Numbered from the stretch's first letter, positions 25,431 through 37,245 are shown. The stretch is 64,000 bases of DNA from Adiantum capillus-veneris (GCA_014529385.2 CM043945.1:147928241-147992240); one strand, 5' to 3'. Notes: generated by a model not told the origin, from the letters alone. Made by a program: numbers and translations.

Positions 25431-26795
25431 ATGATTGTGAGACACTTCCATTACACGTCAGAGGCAGAGATTAGACGTTTTTTAAACCCTGTCGCTCCGG
25501 AGCATTTTTATCAGCTTACAGAGACTCTAACCAAGTCTGTGTTTGAGCAGCTCTCGGTAGAGTTTGCACCAGCTATTTTTGACATAGCCCTCCTGACATC
25601 AGGTGCTTTAGTAAACATGGTCAAACAAACCATTGGACAGATCATGAAAACCTTTCAAGAACTGAAAAATCCTACAATTACTTCCTTGCCAAACATAGCT
25701 GAGCGCATACATCTTGTGCAACAGCTTTACATGGAGTTCAAGAGCAAGGAAAAGTTAGAAAGAGTAGCAAAGCGTGCAAGAGTGGAAGACACCTCTTCTG
25801 AAGCTACTGTTGAACTAGAAATCATTCTTAGAATAGAGCCTGCAACGTCATCCATTGCTACATTAGACCTCTCTCAACTACCACCTATTTTACACCTTTT
25901 ACCTGACACAACCATCTTCAATATCCAAGCTCCATAGTTGGGAGAGGGAAGATGGGCACATGTGAAGCGTGTGGGTGTCACACATCTCGCTTTCAAAGAT
26001 CAAGTGTATGCTGCAAAAGTGTCCAAAGTACACTTACATGGGCCCACCATGGAGCAACAGGTCAAAGACGAAGCAACAATTTTGGATATTTCACATCGAG
26101 GTATTATCTACTCTCTTGCCATGGTGCGCCACGTGGAGCGACCCATTCTCATTTCACGATTTTGGAATGGCGGCCATGTGGAGCAATGGATCAAAGAATG
26201 CACTGCAGACGGCAGCCAGCCTGTCATTCGCGATTACGTACTCAATGCAGGAATAGCAGAGCTATTCCAGGAGAATATTTTGCAGATCATCAATGCTCTC
26301 CTTCAAACTCTGAAGTATATACATACACATAACTACCTCCACAATGATCTACACTCTCAGAATATGATGCTTCATTTTGGCGAAAAAGGTGTTTACGCCG
26401 GCATTGTGGATTGGGGTTCATGCACCAAAACAAATACCACAGCCGATTTTCCTCCTCTACACGATATGCAGATAGAAACTAGAAAACAAAATGAGACAGA
26501 TTATCCATGGGAAGCCCCCGAATGTATATCTAGTAATCCTCCCTCCTGGACCAAAGCTATGGATATTTATTCCATGTGTCATACATGTAAACGCATTTTG
26601 AAGTGCTTACCAGAGCCCCAAGAACAAAGCAAGAGACATTTTTTGAGTAATGTACTTGCTCATCTTCAATCTGGCAAGCGCCAAAACCCCAAAACCCAGC
26701 CTAATGCTTTTGATCTCTCCTTATGTTTAAATGTTGCCCATAGAGTGGGTTACAACATTGTAATGGCATATGGCTTACGACCAGCTGTCTGCTAA
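25431..26795 (+). pseudogene. Protein-kinase-like gene in hAT element, one internal stop
   Basis: One frame of 454 codons broken only by TAG at 25935-25937 (codon 169). Codons 1-168 are an unrecognised N-terminal domain, mostly helical in character, with a basic KSKEKLERVAKRARVE stretch. Immediately after the stop comes a kinase domain with every core element: glycine loop LGEGRWAHV (170-178), Lys in YAAKVSK (196), a Glu in KDEATIL (about 214), catalytic loop HNDLHSQN (Asp 306, Asn 311), VDWG in place of DFG (Asp 327), APE (362-364) and Asp in AMDIYSM (378). HNDLH instead of HRDLK is divergent for a plant kinase. Substrate is unknown. It may be a recent pseudogene, be read through, or start a separate product after the stop. 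A splice acceptor-like TTTGTCATACAG lies just upstream (25369-25380). Confidence 0.75.
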
Positions 26796-26968
26796 TGATT
26801 AATGAAAACACAGTCTCATGATTTCATCATTGTTTTACTTTTGGTGTCAGATTTAATTGTATGTTTAATTGAAAAAAATATCTATGTTTGTCATTCGATA
26901 TATTGTCCAATGTCAAATTAATTGAATGGGTATTTAAAAGTCATGACATGTTCACTTGATATGTAGAT

Positions 26969-27088
26969 ATGGAAGAAGAACTCAACCATGCTGAAGCTCA
27001 GGCAATTTTTAAACAAGAACAAGTTAGATGTGGAAAAGCAGATCTTTCTACTATTGCCAACATTGAAGAAGATGAATCTGAGCTGTAG
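26969..27088 (+). CDS. Short acidic frame, possible exon
   Basis: A 39-residue frame with ATG at 26969, rich in Glu (MEEELNHAEAQAIFKQEQ and an EEDESEL end), preceded by ATGTAG that could serve as a splice acceptor. It lies between the kinase-like gene and the next frame and could be a first exon of that gene. No family was recognised. Confidence 0.25.
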   Translation: MEEELNHAEAQAIFKQEQVRCGKADLSTIANIEEDESEL

Positions 27089-27109
27089 GGCGAACCATTA
27101 ACCCTTAAA

Positions 27110-27729
27110 TAGTGAAAAAAGCTTTGCCCTAATCACTTTGTACGCCATCAACTATTTCAAATAAGTGGCAATGCAAAAGATACAGGTCCGTTAAAGCTCT
27201 CTGATTTGCAACATAAAGGACTGGCACGTGTATTGCTGCAAAGGTTTATACGACAAGAGAGATGCCTGCCAAAAAACAACCAAGTAGCAATTTACTTTAT
27301 CCAGCAATGCTATGTTCGATGTGTTTTGCTGAAGTGAGTGGATTGGTCAGATCGTCTAGGCACCGCTGGCGTTGGACGTGGAGCATTGCAGGAAAGGTGG
27401 CAGCACGCAATGCAAATAATCCAATGCCTCTTTGCAAGCGTCCTATTGTTTTACTTCCTGAAGAGTCAGAAACACTGACTGAATTAGCCAGCCAAGGACA
27501 AGACCTTGCCATCCAAGGAGAAACACCGGACATGCTTCGTGGCCATATTCTTGAGCTTGAAATAGAGTTAAGTGATGCACAAGCAAAGCTTCAACGATAT
27601 GAATCATTGTATGAACCTTTGCCAGATGATACTACCACTTCACATAAAGATGTTTCTCAACCATCCCCTGAGCTAGGAATTACAGATTTTACCATAGACG
27701 AACTTATAGAAAATCTATCAAACTCATAA
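27110..27729 (+). CDS. Unrecognised frame(s) downstream of the kinase
   Basis: Two overlapping frames look coding. One (about 27110-27478, one TGA near 27342) contains PLKLSDLQHKGLARVLLQRF and GVGRGALQERWQHAMQ. The other (27262-27729, 155 codons) ends in a probable coiled coil (HILELEIELSDAQAKLQ) and an acidic tail (ITDFTIDELIENL). The second half of the latter joined to the first part of the former is the most protein-like reading, implying a frameshift near 27450. The tail resembles an acidic activation-type segment only in composition. A cargo or accessory transposon protein is possible; no function is claimed. Confidence 0.4.
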
Positions 27730-27894
27730 GTCACTCAGAAGCTTTTTGTAATCTCAAAATTATATCAAACTCTTTTCGATTGAGTAATTTCCCAGAACCT
27801 TGTTGTAATTTCAAACCTACATCGACTTTATGTAATTTTTATTCAATAAGATATTATCAGCAGTTTATATTTGAGTGTGAGTGAATATGTGCAT

Positions 27895-27896
<2 letters not shown>

Positions 27897-27982
<86 letters not shown>
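27897..27982. repeat. (AG)n microsatellite
   Basis: AG run of about 86 bp between the convergent 3' ends of the plus-strand frames and the transposase. Confidence 0.95.
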
Positions 27983-27985
<3 letters not shown>

Positions 27986-28064
27986 TTTGATGTGAACGAC
28001 AACGAGATAACACTTTCTTTCATCATATACAAAAACTTGTTGAGTAAGTATTACAATGGTACTC

Positions 28065-30161
28065 TCACAAATCATCTCCGTCTTCAAAAAATGTAACCAT
28101 ATCATCTACTCCGTCCATATCTGAGCATTCTGAAACTATCTCCCATTCCATATCATCATCATCATCAACTTCTGCAGAAATAGCTTCATGCGTTTGGAAG
28201 ACTCCATATTGCTTTTGAGCGGCTCTAGTTGCAATGTTTTGAGGCTTATAAATAAGTCTCATATTGCAAAAAACATACACCAAATCAGCAGCCTGTTTAG
28301 TATGAAGTCTGTTTCTCTTTTTAGTGAGCACAAAGTCGAATGCTGACCAGTTTCGCTCACAACTTCCACTTGATGCAGCTACTGAAAAAACTCTAACTGC
28401 AATGTGTTGCAACTCCACTTTCTCTCCACCATACTCCTTCCACCATAAAGGTGCACTTGTTTTGCCAATGGCATCTATATGCCACGGATCCTGAAATATA
28501 CCAGTTCTGTTGGCATAATCTACTCGCTGATGAAAAGCTGTTTTTCCATCTTCGTGCCCTAAGAGTTGGGAGCACACTGCTTTGAAGTCGTACATAACTT
28601 CTTTGTTGATAGATTGCTGATGCATTTGAAACTTAGGATCCAATACAAAAGCTGCACCATGCAATGGCGTATGCAACTGCACCCAACGCTTGTTAACAAT
28701 TGTAATCATGGTAGCTTTATCCTTTGCACCAAAATTGACATTTTCTCTTAGCTTGCGTATAGCCTCTGAAATATACCAGTAGACCCGACCAAAAATAAAA
28801 GAATCTGTGTCAACTGCTCTCAAAAGATCTACAAATGGCTTTGACACAGTTACTATTCTTTCTACATTACGCCAAAAGACTGGCGAGTTTACTATTTGCG
28901 CACATCAACCAGCTGCTTCCTGATAACTTGGATACTTGCTGAGCCATCCATCCCATCTTCTGTCTGCTAAGGTTTCCATCAATGCAGGCTTCAACTCTTG
29001 CAAAGCAGCAAGAACATAGTATGCTATAGCAAACCTTGTCGCGCAAAATATTTGCAAAGCTTTATTTGGTGACTTGGTTCGAAAAAGAGCATACGAAAAT
29101 TGATGCTCTCTAATGAATTTCACCACATGATTTGCATCCAATAAATTTTTCTTCACACATGCCATTTTACCAATATCTTTTAAAAGCAAATTTAAAGTGT
29201 GAGCTAAACATGGTACCCAAGAAATCTCCAGATACTTGACTTGAATAGCTCTTCGTGCTCCTTTGTAGTTGGCCGCATTATCTGTGACAATAGCATTCAC
29301 ATTCTTTGGTCCACCTGCCTTTGCAATTGCACACTCATACACCCCTTCTAGGTAGGTGATAGTCTTCTCTTTCAATGAGTTGTCAATTGCTTCCACGAAC
29401 ATAGCCCCTCTAGGGTTAATAAGCATTACATTGATTAAAGGTTTTTTCTGACAGTTAGTCCATCCATCCAATGCTATGGTGCATCCATATGCTGGAACAA
29501 ACTCTACAACTGTGCGTTTGAGAATGGATTCAGTACTGTCTTTGACTTTATCAAGATATTCAATTCGCATCTTGTTATAGTCAGGAAGCACAAATCCTTT
29601 TTTGGCTGTACTCATCAAAGCATCTTGAAATATTGGATTGCGCATAGCATTGAACGATATGCCACACACAACAAATGCTTGTGTCCATTTTAAATGAAAC
29701 TCAAGCAACCATTGTTTACCTAATGCTTCAGGCATTGTCTGTCCATTGGATGACGCTCTGCCGGATTTGCTTGTGGTAGGAACTCCTCCTGATGTAGAAG
29801 TATGTCCATGAAGAGGGTTCAATTGAGAACTTTGATCGTTTACTTGAGTGGTACACACCTCTTCTGTTACCTCATTGCATACAGATGGTTCAATATTCGC
29901 ATGAATATCTTTAGAAACATCACCTTTATGTTTAGCTGCAAAAATCAACTTTACTTTGCGAGAATACATGGCAAATTTTTCATGAATATCTTTTGGTGGT
30001 GCCCCGCACTTTTCAACATTGCCAGGGACTTTAAATAAATGCTCTTTAATTCTGGTTGCATTACCACTGAACTCGTGGCCACAGGATTTATATTTAAATC
30101 GAGATGTATTTCTCCCAGCTTTCAACTCATGCACATAACTCCACTCTTGTCCTTTCACCAT
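28065..30161 (-). pseudogene. hAT transposase, BED finger and dimerisation domain, one internal stop
   Basis: Cut-and-paste transposase. The frame is open from 30224, but ATG at 30159-30161 (MVKGQEWSYVHEL) directly precedes the BED finger and is the better start, giving 699 codons including the stop. N-terminal BED finger: the second Cys is present in KSCGHEF, then RIKEH, but the first zinc Cys position reads Tyr (RFKYKSC). DDE core of the DUF659/hAT type: Asp in ALDGWTN (about 230), Asp in IVTDNAANY (about 290), PCLAHTLNLLLKD (about 317). C-terminal hAT dimerisation region with SSGSCERNWSAFDFV and KKRNRL (about 595-617), which carries the catalytic Glu. Sole disruption in frame is TGA at 28905-28907 (codon 419). 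It converges on the kinase-like gene and should recognise the hairpin-bearing ends. Confidence 0.9.
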
Positions 30162-30224
30162 GATACACAAAAGTAATTTGCTAGTAAAAACAAAGTCAAG
30201 GATCATTTTCATAATCAAAATCAA

Positions 30225-30370
30225 TTAGAACATTAAATTAATTTAACTAACAATGATTGAACAAAATTAAAATAATTAAAAACAATGATTGAACAAAAAT
30301 ACAATGATTGAATAAAAATACAATAATTAAAAAAATACCATTTGATTACATATAAATTGCATCGATTTAT
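30225..30370. other. Transposase upstream region
   Basis: AT-rich, with three ACAATGATTGAA repeats (30250-30330). It probably holds the transposase promoter; no clear core motif. Confidence 0.3.
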
Positions 30371-30375
30371 CTAAA

Positions 30376-31172
30376 GTGCAAGCTTGTAGCTTTAACACAT
30401 TACGATAATCAATAATTACGATTAAATCAAGTATTAAAATGATTATCATTATAAATTGCTATACATACAAAAGCTATAAGTGACATTTTTAAATGTCAAA
30501 ACGATAATCACTTACAATACTTGATAATTATCGTATCTATATAAAGTGCGAACAAAAAGTTCTTACACTTTACCATAGATTTTTAAGCGATTATCTATCT
30601 ACAATGCGAGCATGTGTATGCTCTCACACAGTACGGTAGATTTTGCAATCCAAATAAAGATAAGAGAATATCAATATTTTTGGACATGTTTTTCCTAAAT
30701 TTTTTCTCTAGTGAGAGCATAGCAGTGTGAATAGCTCTACACAAAACGTAAAAATATAATTTTGTTTCATTATATTCATTTTGAAGTGAGAGAAAATCTC
30801 TACACATCAAAATCGAACTTTAAATTACATAAAATTAATTTTTATGTAATTATATTTTTAAACTAATTATCTCATGTGAGAGTACACTCTACACACAACG
30901 ATAATATCTTACTTTTGTTTTATTAGTCACTTTCAAGTGTCAATTAATTGAACACATTGACAAGTGATACTTATAATTACAGTTTGTATCAGGTGAGAGA
31001 TTAAACTCTTCACAAAATACAAACTTTCAACTATTTGCTAAGTTTTTCAAAACAAATTCATATATTTGAATCACAAAACTTAAAATTCTATTGAATTTTA
31101 TTTTTTATTAAATTCAAATTGTTTTATTTTTTTAAAAATTACTTTTTTTGATCGTTTGGTGAGAGTACTCAC
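30376..31172. repeat. Right subterminal hairpin array
   Basis: At least ten hairpins of GTG-palindrome-CAC design: 30376-30398 (AAGCTTGTAGCTT), about 30478-30497 (GACATTTTTAAATGTC), 30546-30568 (GAAC...GTTC), 30605-30627 (GAGCATGTGTATGCTC), 30711-30742 (AGAGC...GCTCT), 30786-30805 (AGAGAAAATCTCT), 30876-30894 (AGAGTACACTCT), 30937-30955 (TCAATTAATTGA), 30993-31013 (GAGATTAAACTC), 31159-31172 (GAGTACTC). Three are followed by ACGATAAT (30402, 30501, 30899). Palindromes differ while the GTG/CAC frame stays. Confidence 0.85.
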
Positions 31173-31237
31173 ATGGAAAACACTGACTGTGAAAGCTGGC
31201 GTGAGGCCTGTCACGTGATGCTATATATACTAACATA

Positions 31238-31384
31238 TTCGATCGTTATAATTTTTGATCGAAAATAATTTCGATCGAAAAACTAAGTTATACGATGAGC
31301 TGTTTATGCTGATGTGGCACCGTATAATATGGCCGTATAATTTAGATAAACAAATAATACGCCCATTATTCGCGTATTATACGT
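31238..31384. repeat. Right terminal region of the hAT element
   Basis: CGATCGAAA block (TTCGATCGTTAT, TTTTTGATCGAAAATAATTT, TTCGATCGAAAAACT) followed outward by CGTATAA motifs and GTATTATACG, mirroring 23643-23790 in inverted order. Confidence 0.75.
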
Positions 31385-31399
31385 CTCCCAAATAATGAA

Positions 31400-31575
31400 T
31401 AATGCAACTCAGGATCTGACAACCTCACATGGAGTTGTATATCCCTCAAAATTCCCTTGAGAAAACATTCCAATAAAACCCTTTCATCAAAACAATAGGG
31501 ATCAAAATGCCTCCTTTTGAAACCTTGAAAATAATCAACATACTCAACAATTAATAGATCCATCAAGGTGGCCAA
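31400..31575 (-). pseudogene. 5' half of the gag split by the hAT insertion
   Basis: The minus frame reads as a gag capsid-like core (VEYVDYFQGFKRRHFD, then ECFLKGILRDIQLHVRLSDP). In this family SDP is followed closely by sequence such as that at 23642, which starts MKLEDAYARARVV. The last residues of the open frame, after SDPE, are transposon sequence. Confidence 0.65.
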
Positions 31576-31585
31576 GAAGGGCTAC

Positions 31586-32080
31586 ATCTCAAAGGCCAAG
31601 CTAAAAGAGCACCATGTCTCGATCTTCCAAGGAAGATTAAAGAGCATGGATAACAAGGCAGTGGAACTGAAACTCCTACCCAAATAAATATATGTTGTGG
31701 CCAAGGTTTTGGTGATATGGGAAGCCAACCAATGACATGAATTTCTAGATTACTATGAGATGGAGCTATGCGGGGTGGACTTATGAGGATCCTATGGACT
31801 CAAGCCATTCAAGAGGATGGCACTGCTCAAATCACCGACCCATTAGGGTAGGCCATATAAGCTACCATCACAAAGGAAATGGTGGTTGAAGGCTTAAACC
31901 TACCAACCACAAGTGAATCTACAAGATCTAAAGAGAAGAAGCACAGTGTCATCTTCACCAGGAATTCAATGGATGTAGCTTTTGGGGATATGATACACAA
32001 ACCGACTAAAGATCTTATGAGTCTTTACCTCCAACACTTCCATTTTGTAACCAAGAGGTGTAAGGGTGCAGGCCATACTG
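31586..32080 (+). pseudogene. Unrecognised decayed coding fragment
   Basis: Plus-strand reading from 31586 has protein-like character (YISKAKLKEHHVSIFQGRL, VELKLLPK, IWEAN, HEFLDYYEMEL) with three stops. It continues after a shift into 31879-32085. No family was recognised. It could be part of a retroelement gag or a captured host sequence. Confidence 0.25.
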
Positions 32081-32089
32081 GCTAGATGC

Positions 32090-32260
32090 TGCCCATCTTT
32101 GTACTCTAGCCTTGTTCTTTAATACATAAAGCAATAAGGACAAATGGTGTATTATCCACTATAGCTTCACCCAAAATAGAGTGTACACTCTCTTGCACAC
32201 ACATTGTTGCACCCTCACTCACATGCATACTCTCCGCCTCACAAGTGGTATTAGAGCATA
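32090..32260 (+). mobile_element. LTR terminus with tRNA-Met primer site
   Basis: TGGTATTAGAGC at 32246-32257 is one base away from the usual initiator tRNA-Met primer site and follows a CA-ending sequence rich in CACACTC runs, as at a 5' LTR end. The LTR start was not located. Confidence 0.5.
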
Positions 32261-32765
32261 GCGGCTCTCCCAGGTCCAACAACGGCGCGTGCACAAGCAT
32301 CATTTTGAGCTAAGGCTCAAAGCCTTACATTAGGTGATAATATAGAGTTCTGTGGATAAGCTTGAAAGTCTGAAGGAAAGGAGTTTCTTGAAGTCTTGAA
32401 GAAACTATTTTCTATAGTAATGTGGAGCTTTGGAGACCTCAACAATGAGCTACAGTTGGCTACTGAAGGTAGCGTTTAAATTTCTAACGCTTAAGTAGGT
32501 CTGAAGATAACATTAGAAAATTTCACTATAGGAAAGCAAGGCAAGGGCATTAATTTCATAATGCTAAGGGTTCTCTATAGCATAGTGTTACAAAGATATT
32601 AAATGAGTCTCAAATGTATGGACAACCTGTTAAAGAGGCCGAATATTGAAAAGTCCGATTTGAGGATATAGCCTCCACAAATTTGGGAAAACCAACTTAG
32701 TCTACTGGTGGTGTTCTTACCACTTGTAGTGCTCCACAGAGAGTAAAATCTAGCACAATCAGGTG

Positions 32766-32910
32766 GTGAGGAGATCTATGCGTGTATCTCATACTCTTGA
32801 GTGGTTTGAGCCAGGATTGTACTATGTGTTAGTTATTGACTAGGATGAGCCCACTTGTTACAAAGAGGCTATTCAGATTGAAGATAGCATTGTCAGGCAT
32901 TTTTTATATG
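32766..32910 (+). pseudogene. Copia pre-RT fragment
   Basis: RRSMRVSHTLEWFEPGLYYV, one stop, then DEPTCYKEAIQIEDSIV is the hinge ahead of the copia reverse transcriptase, where RRSTR...P...Y and EP..Y.EA are conserved. The RT itself does not follow. It lies about 500 bp after the primer site, so most of gag, protease and integrase has been deleted. Confidence 0.6.
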
Positions 32911-34404
32911 AGCATAAAGTCACTAAGTCATGCCAAAAAGCTTGCCCACCACCCTCATGTATATATGTGTACATAGCCCTGCAAGTTCAGAAGTGACCAG
33001 GTAAAAATCCTTGTACAAATGTGTGATTTTTCCAAGCTTGAATGCTGATGTTTTGGGTTGTTCAAGACTCCAAAACATAATTTTTAATAATTATTTTTAG
33101 CTGTGCTTTATAGCTTGTGAATCGGACTTGTACATCATGGGTTATGAACATACGAAGTGGGCGGTCTCAACTCAGAAGGTGATTGCGACGAGGAAAACTG
33201 GGCCAACTTGAAAGTCTAATGTTATAAATGCTGATGTTTTATATTTTTGGAGATAGCCGAGGTGATGGGCTTCAAGCCGTGTGTTACATGTGTCGTTCAG
33301 ACCGGAGCAGCAAATTATGCCTCGAGGAAAGTTGCACAAGGTCCTCTTGCTTGGGGGAGAAGCTGGAAATTGGTTGGTTTGAGGGAGTTGGGAGGGAATT
33401 TCCATGTGGCATGGGGATTATCCCACATGAAAGAGGAAAGGGGAAGGTGGATGGTACGTAGGGCACTTTGGGAGCCCACTATAGGTGGTATCAAAGTGAG
33501 AGGAGCTCTCTCAAGGCTTGACTATGGGGGCTCGTGGGCTCATGGGGAAGGAGATATCACAATTTTCAATCCACACTCAGCTGCCCAAGCGCCTGGACAC
33601 CTTTTTTGGTCCCTTGCCACTTCCCCCCATCCCATTCCTTGGTCAAAGGGTCATTGACATCTCATTTCTCACCCAAAAAAGGCCAAAATTGAACCACATT
33701 AAAAGATGCCTAAGGAGAGAACCTTGTTAGCTAAGAAGAGAGGGAAAAATATTGGGGATAAAAGATAATAAATCCCCCATCTTAATAGCTGCAACACCTG
33801 CACAACTTCCAGAGAGCTCATTTTTTAGCAAGAAAGAGTGCACCCCGGACTTTGAGCGGCCAAAACTCTTTCATCCTTCATCTTATTTTTTGTCTATGGA
33901 TAATCTACGGACATCTCCACAAGATGGGCTTTGTCATGATATCCCTTGTTTCTCCTAATTTCAAGTGTGTTGCATGCTTGAAGGGTTTTTCATAACTCTC
34001 TACAGGTGTTTACCGCAGGTGTTTTTGGCCGTGCAATAGTTCTTTCTTCCAACGGTGTGGCTCGAACAAGGCTATAGAGGCATTCATTTTCCTTCTTGTT
34101 TGCACACTAACATTGTTTTGGTGCCCCCACTGAGGAGCAAGTGCTCCCATTCTCCAATTCTTGTGAAATATGTCTATTCTACAGGCAGAGAATGTAAAGG
34201 TGTGGGTCCTTATGGACAAGCGCCTATGTATGTGCAAATTGTGGACAACACACTTGAGGTGGTCGTATAATTGGATTGCAGGCTTTGGAGGGTCATGAGG
34301 TTTTGTAAAGCCAAGCACCAGGGGGCCGGGTTACCCAATTGTGATGTGGATTAGGTACTGGAGAAATCCATCGACATCCATTGAGATTTCGATGTCACAT
34401 GTAA
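32911..34404 (+). mobile_element. LTR-like and leader sequence of another retroelement
   Basis: GGTGGTATCAAAGTGAGAGG at 33485-33504 resembles a tRNA-Met primer site variant, and the preceding sequence with a CCCACATG and GGGAGCCCACTATA ending looks like an LTR terminus. The long frame 33247-33657 crosses this junction and is judged not a gene. The leader would run to the gag at 34405. Confidence 0.35.
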
Positions 34405-34722
34405 GTGTTTTTGCGGCAGTCAAACATGGCAGAGAAGTTCCCACAGTTTCATGGATTGCCTAATGAGAATGCACAGACTTTTATTGAAGAGTTGGAAGTC
34501 AGCTTCTTACTGTGGAATATACTGGACCAAGTTATATTGTTGCGGCTGCTGCAATACAGTTTACAGGATAAAGCAAAAGTTTGGTTACACAATCATGAAG
34601 AGTTGATATGGGCACAAACTCCAGGGGCAGTTTTGAACTACAATCGTGTGAAGAAAGGTTTCCTGACATAGTACACATCCATTGAAGTACGTGATGAAGT
34701 TTGGCATGAAATCTTGGGGCCA
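34405..34722 (+). pseudogene. Ty3/gypsy-like gag fragment
   Basis: The frame 34405-34671 begins MAEKFPQFHGLPNENAQTF and contains QVILLRLLQYSLQDKAKVWL, the familiar start of a plant gypsy gag (F.G....A..F...E, then L....L.G.A..WL). One stop later it continues (YTSIEVRDEVWHEIL) and is cut off at about 34722 by the palindromic satellite. Confidence 0.6.
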
Positions 34723-37245
34723 ATGTAGAAGCTCTCAAAGAGCATTTGGGCCATTCAAGGGCACCTTATGGCCCTAAGTCCATAGGATCTCACATCATAC
34801 TAAAGAGCACTCTATAGCCCTAAGGCCATAGGGTGGACTATGTGTCAATGTAGAACCTCTCTAAGAGACCTTGGCCCTTGAGCTTATACATTAATACCAT
34901 ATGGAACTAAGGCCATAAGATCTCGCATCATACTAGAGAGGAACCTATTGCCTTAACGCAATCTAGGATGGCCTAGGGGTCAATGTAGAAGCTCTCAATG
35001 AGAATTTGGGCCATTCAAGGGCACCAACATATGTAGTATGGTAACCCTATGGCCCTATGACCATAGGATCTTTACTTTTAATAGAGAGAAACCTATGACC
35101 TATGACCCTTGAGCTTATGCATTGGCACCCTGTGGCCCTAGGTCCATAGGATCTCTCAATACAATAGAGGGACACAACATATGGCCCCTGACCTTATACA
35201 TTGGCACCTTAGGGCCCTAAGTACATAGGATCTCACATCATACTAAAGGGAACTCTATGGCCCTTGAGCTTATGCATTGGCACCCTGTGGACCTAGGTCC
35301 ATAGGATCTCTCACTGGAATAGAGGGACAAAACATATGTCCCTTGACCTTAGACATTGGCACCTTATGGCCCTAAGTCCATAGGATCTCACATCATACTA
35401 AAGGGAACTCTATGGCCCTATGGTGCACTATGTGTCAATGCAGAAGCTCTCTAAGAACCTTTGGGCTTTTGAGCTTATACATTAGTACCCTATGATCTAG
35501 AGCCATAGGGTCTCACATCATACTAGCAACCATGGCCTTAAGGCTAGAGGATGGGCTAGGGGTCAATGTAGAAGCTCTCAAAGAGCATTTGGGCCATTCA
35601 AGGGCACCAACATATGCACTATGGTAGCTCTCAATAAGCATTTGGTCCATTCAAGGGCACCAATATATGCACTATAGTAGCCCTATGGCCTTAGGACCAT
35701 AGGATCTCTATTTGCAATAAAGAGAAACCTATGGCCCTTGAGCTTATGCATTGGCACCTTGTGGCCATAGGTTCATAGAATCTCTCATTGGAATAAATTG
35801 AAACAACCTATGGATCTTGACCTTATACATTGGCACCCTATGGCTCTAAGTCCATAGGATCTCATATCATCCTAAAGGCCACTCTATCCATAGGGTGGAC
35901 TATGTGTAATTGTAGGAGCTCTCTAAGAGCCTTTGTCCCTTGAGCTTATACAATGGTACCCTATGGCCCTAAGGCCATAGTGTCTCGCATCATACTACAG
36001 AGGAACCCATGGCCTTAAGGCTAGAGGAGGGACTAGGGGTCAATGTAAAAGCTCTCAAAGAGCATTTGAGTCATTGAAGGGCACAAACATATGCACTATA
36101 GTAGCCCTATGGCCCTAGGACCATACAAACTCTATTTGTAATAGAGAGCAACCTATGGCCCTTGAGCTTATGCATTGTCACCTTGTAGTTTTAGGTCCAT
36201 AGGATCTCTCATTCAAATAAAGGAAAACAACCTGGCTCTTGCCTTATAAATTGGCACCCTATGGCCCTAAGTCCATAGGCTCACATCATAGTAAAGGGCA
36301 CTCCATGGCCCTAGGGCCATAGGGTGGACTAGGTGTCAATGAAGAATCTCTCAAAGAGCCTTTGGGCCCTTCAACTTATACATTAGTACCATACGGCCCT
36401 AAGCCATAAGATCTCACATCATACTAGAGAGGAACTTATTTCCTTAAGACTAGAGGATGGCCTCGGGGTCAATGTACAAGATCTCAATGAGGATTTGGGC
36501 CATTCAAGGGAACCAACATATGCACTAAAGTAGTCCTCTAGCCCTAGGACCATAGGATCTCTATTTGCAATATAGAGAAACATATGGCCCTTAAGCTTAT
36601 GCATTGGCATCTTGTGGCCCTAGTTCCATAGGATCTCTCACTGGAATAGAGGGAAACAACCTATGGCCCTTGACCTTATATATTGGGACCTTATGGCCCT
36701 AGGTCCATAGTATCTCACGTCATACTAAAGGGCACTCTATGCCCCTAGGTCCATAGGGTGGACTATGTGTCAATGTAGAAGCTCTCAAATAGCCTTTGGG
36801 CCATTCAAGGGCGCTAACATATGCACTACGGTAGCCATATGGCCCTAGGACCGGATGATCTCTATTTGCAATAGATACCAACCTATGAACTTGAGCTTAT
36901 GCATTGGCACCATGTGGCCCCAGGTCCATAGGATCTCTCACTGGAATAGAGGGAAACAACCTATGGCCCTTGACCTTATACATTGGCACCTTATGGCCCT
37001 AGGTCCATAGGATCTCACATCATACTAAAGGGAAATCTATGGCCCTAGGGCCATAGGGTGGTCTATGTGTCAATGTAAAAGCTCTCAAAGAGCCTTTGGG
37101 CCCTTGAGATTATACATTGGTATCTTATGGCCCTATGGTCGTAGGATCTCACATCATACTACAGAGGAACCTATGGAATTAAGGCTAGAGGATGACGTAG
37201 GGGTCAATGTAGAAGCTCGTTCAGAGCATTTGGATCATTCAAGCG
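34723..37245 (+). repeat. Palindromic satellite with higher-order structure
   Basis: Dense CCTATGGCC...GGCCATAGG cores, each followed by characteristic spacers. A longer order is visible: the landmark GTAGAAGCTCTCAAAGAGC recurs near 34725, 34988, 35568, 36041, 36471, 36773 and 37206, with many steps of about 430-470 bp. Within one higher-order unit the cores alternate between spacers such as GATCTCACATCATACTA, GATCTCTATTTGCAATAG and GATCTCTCACTGGAATAG. The array abuts a gag fragment on the left and broken coding sequence on the right. Confidence 0.9.

Noticed and set aside
25952-26332. Alternative frames over the kinase region
   Set aside because: Shadows; the frame with the kinase motifs is the coding one.
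33247-33657. 136-codon plus-strand frame
   Set aside because: It crosses an apparent LTR end and primer-site-like motif, has overlapping frames on both strands and no protein-like pattern.
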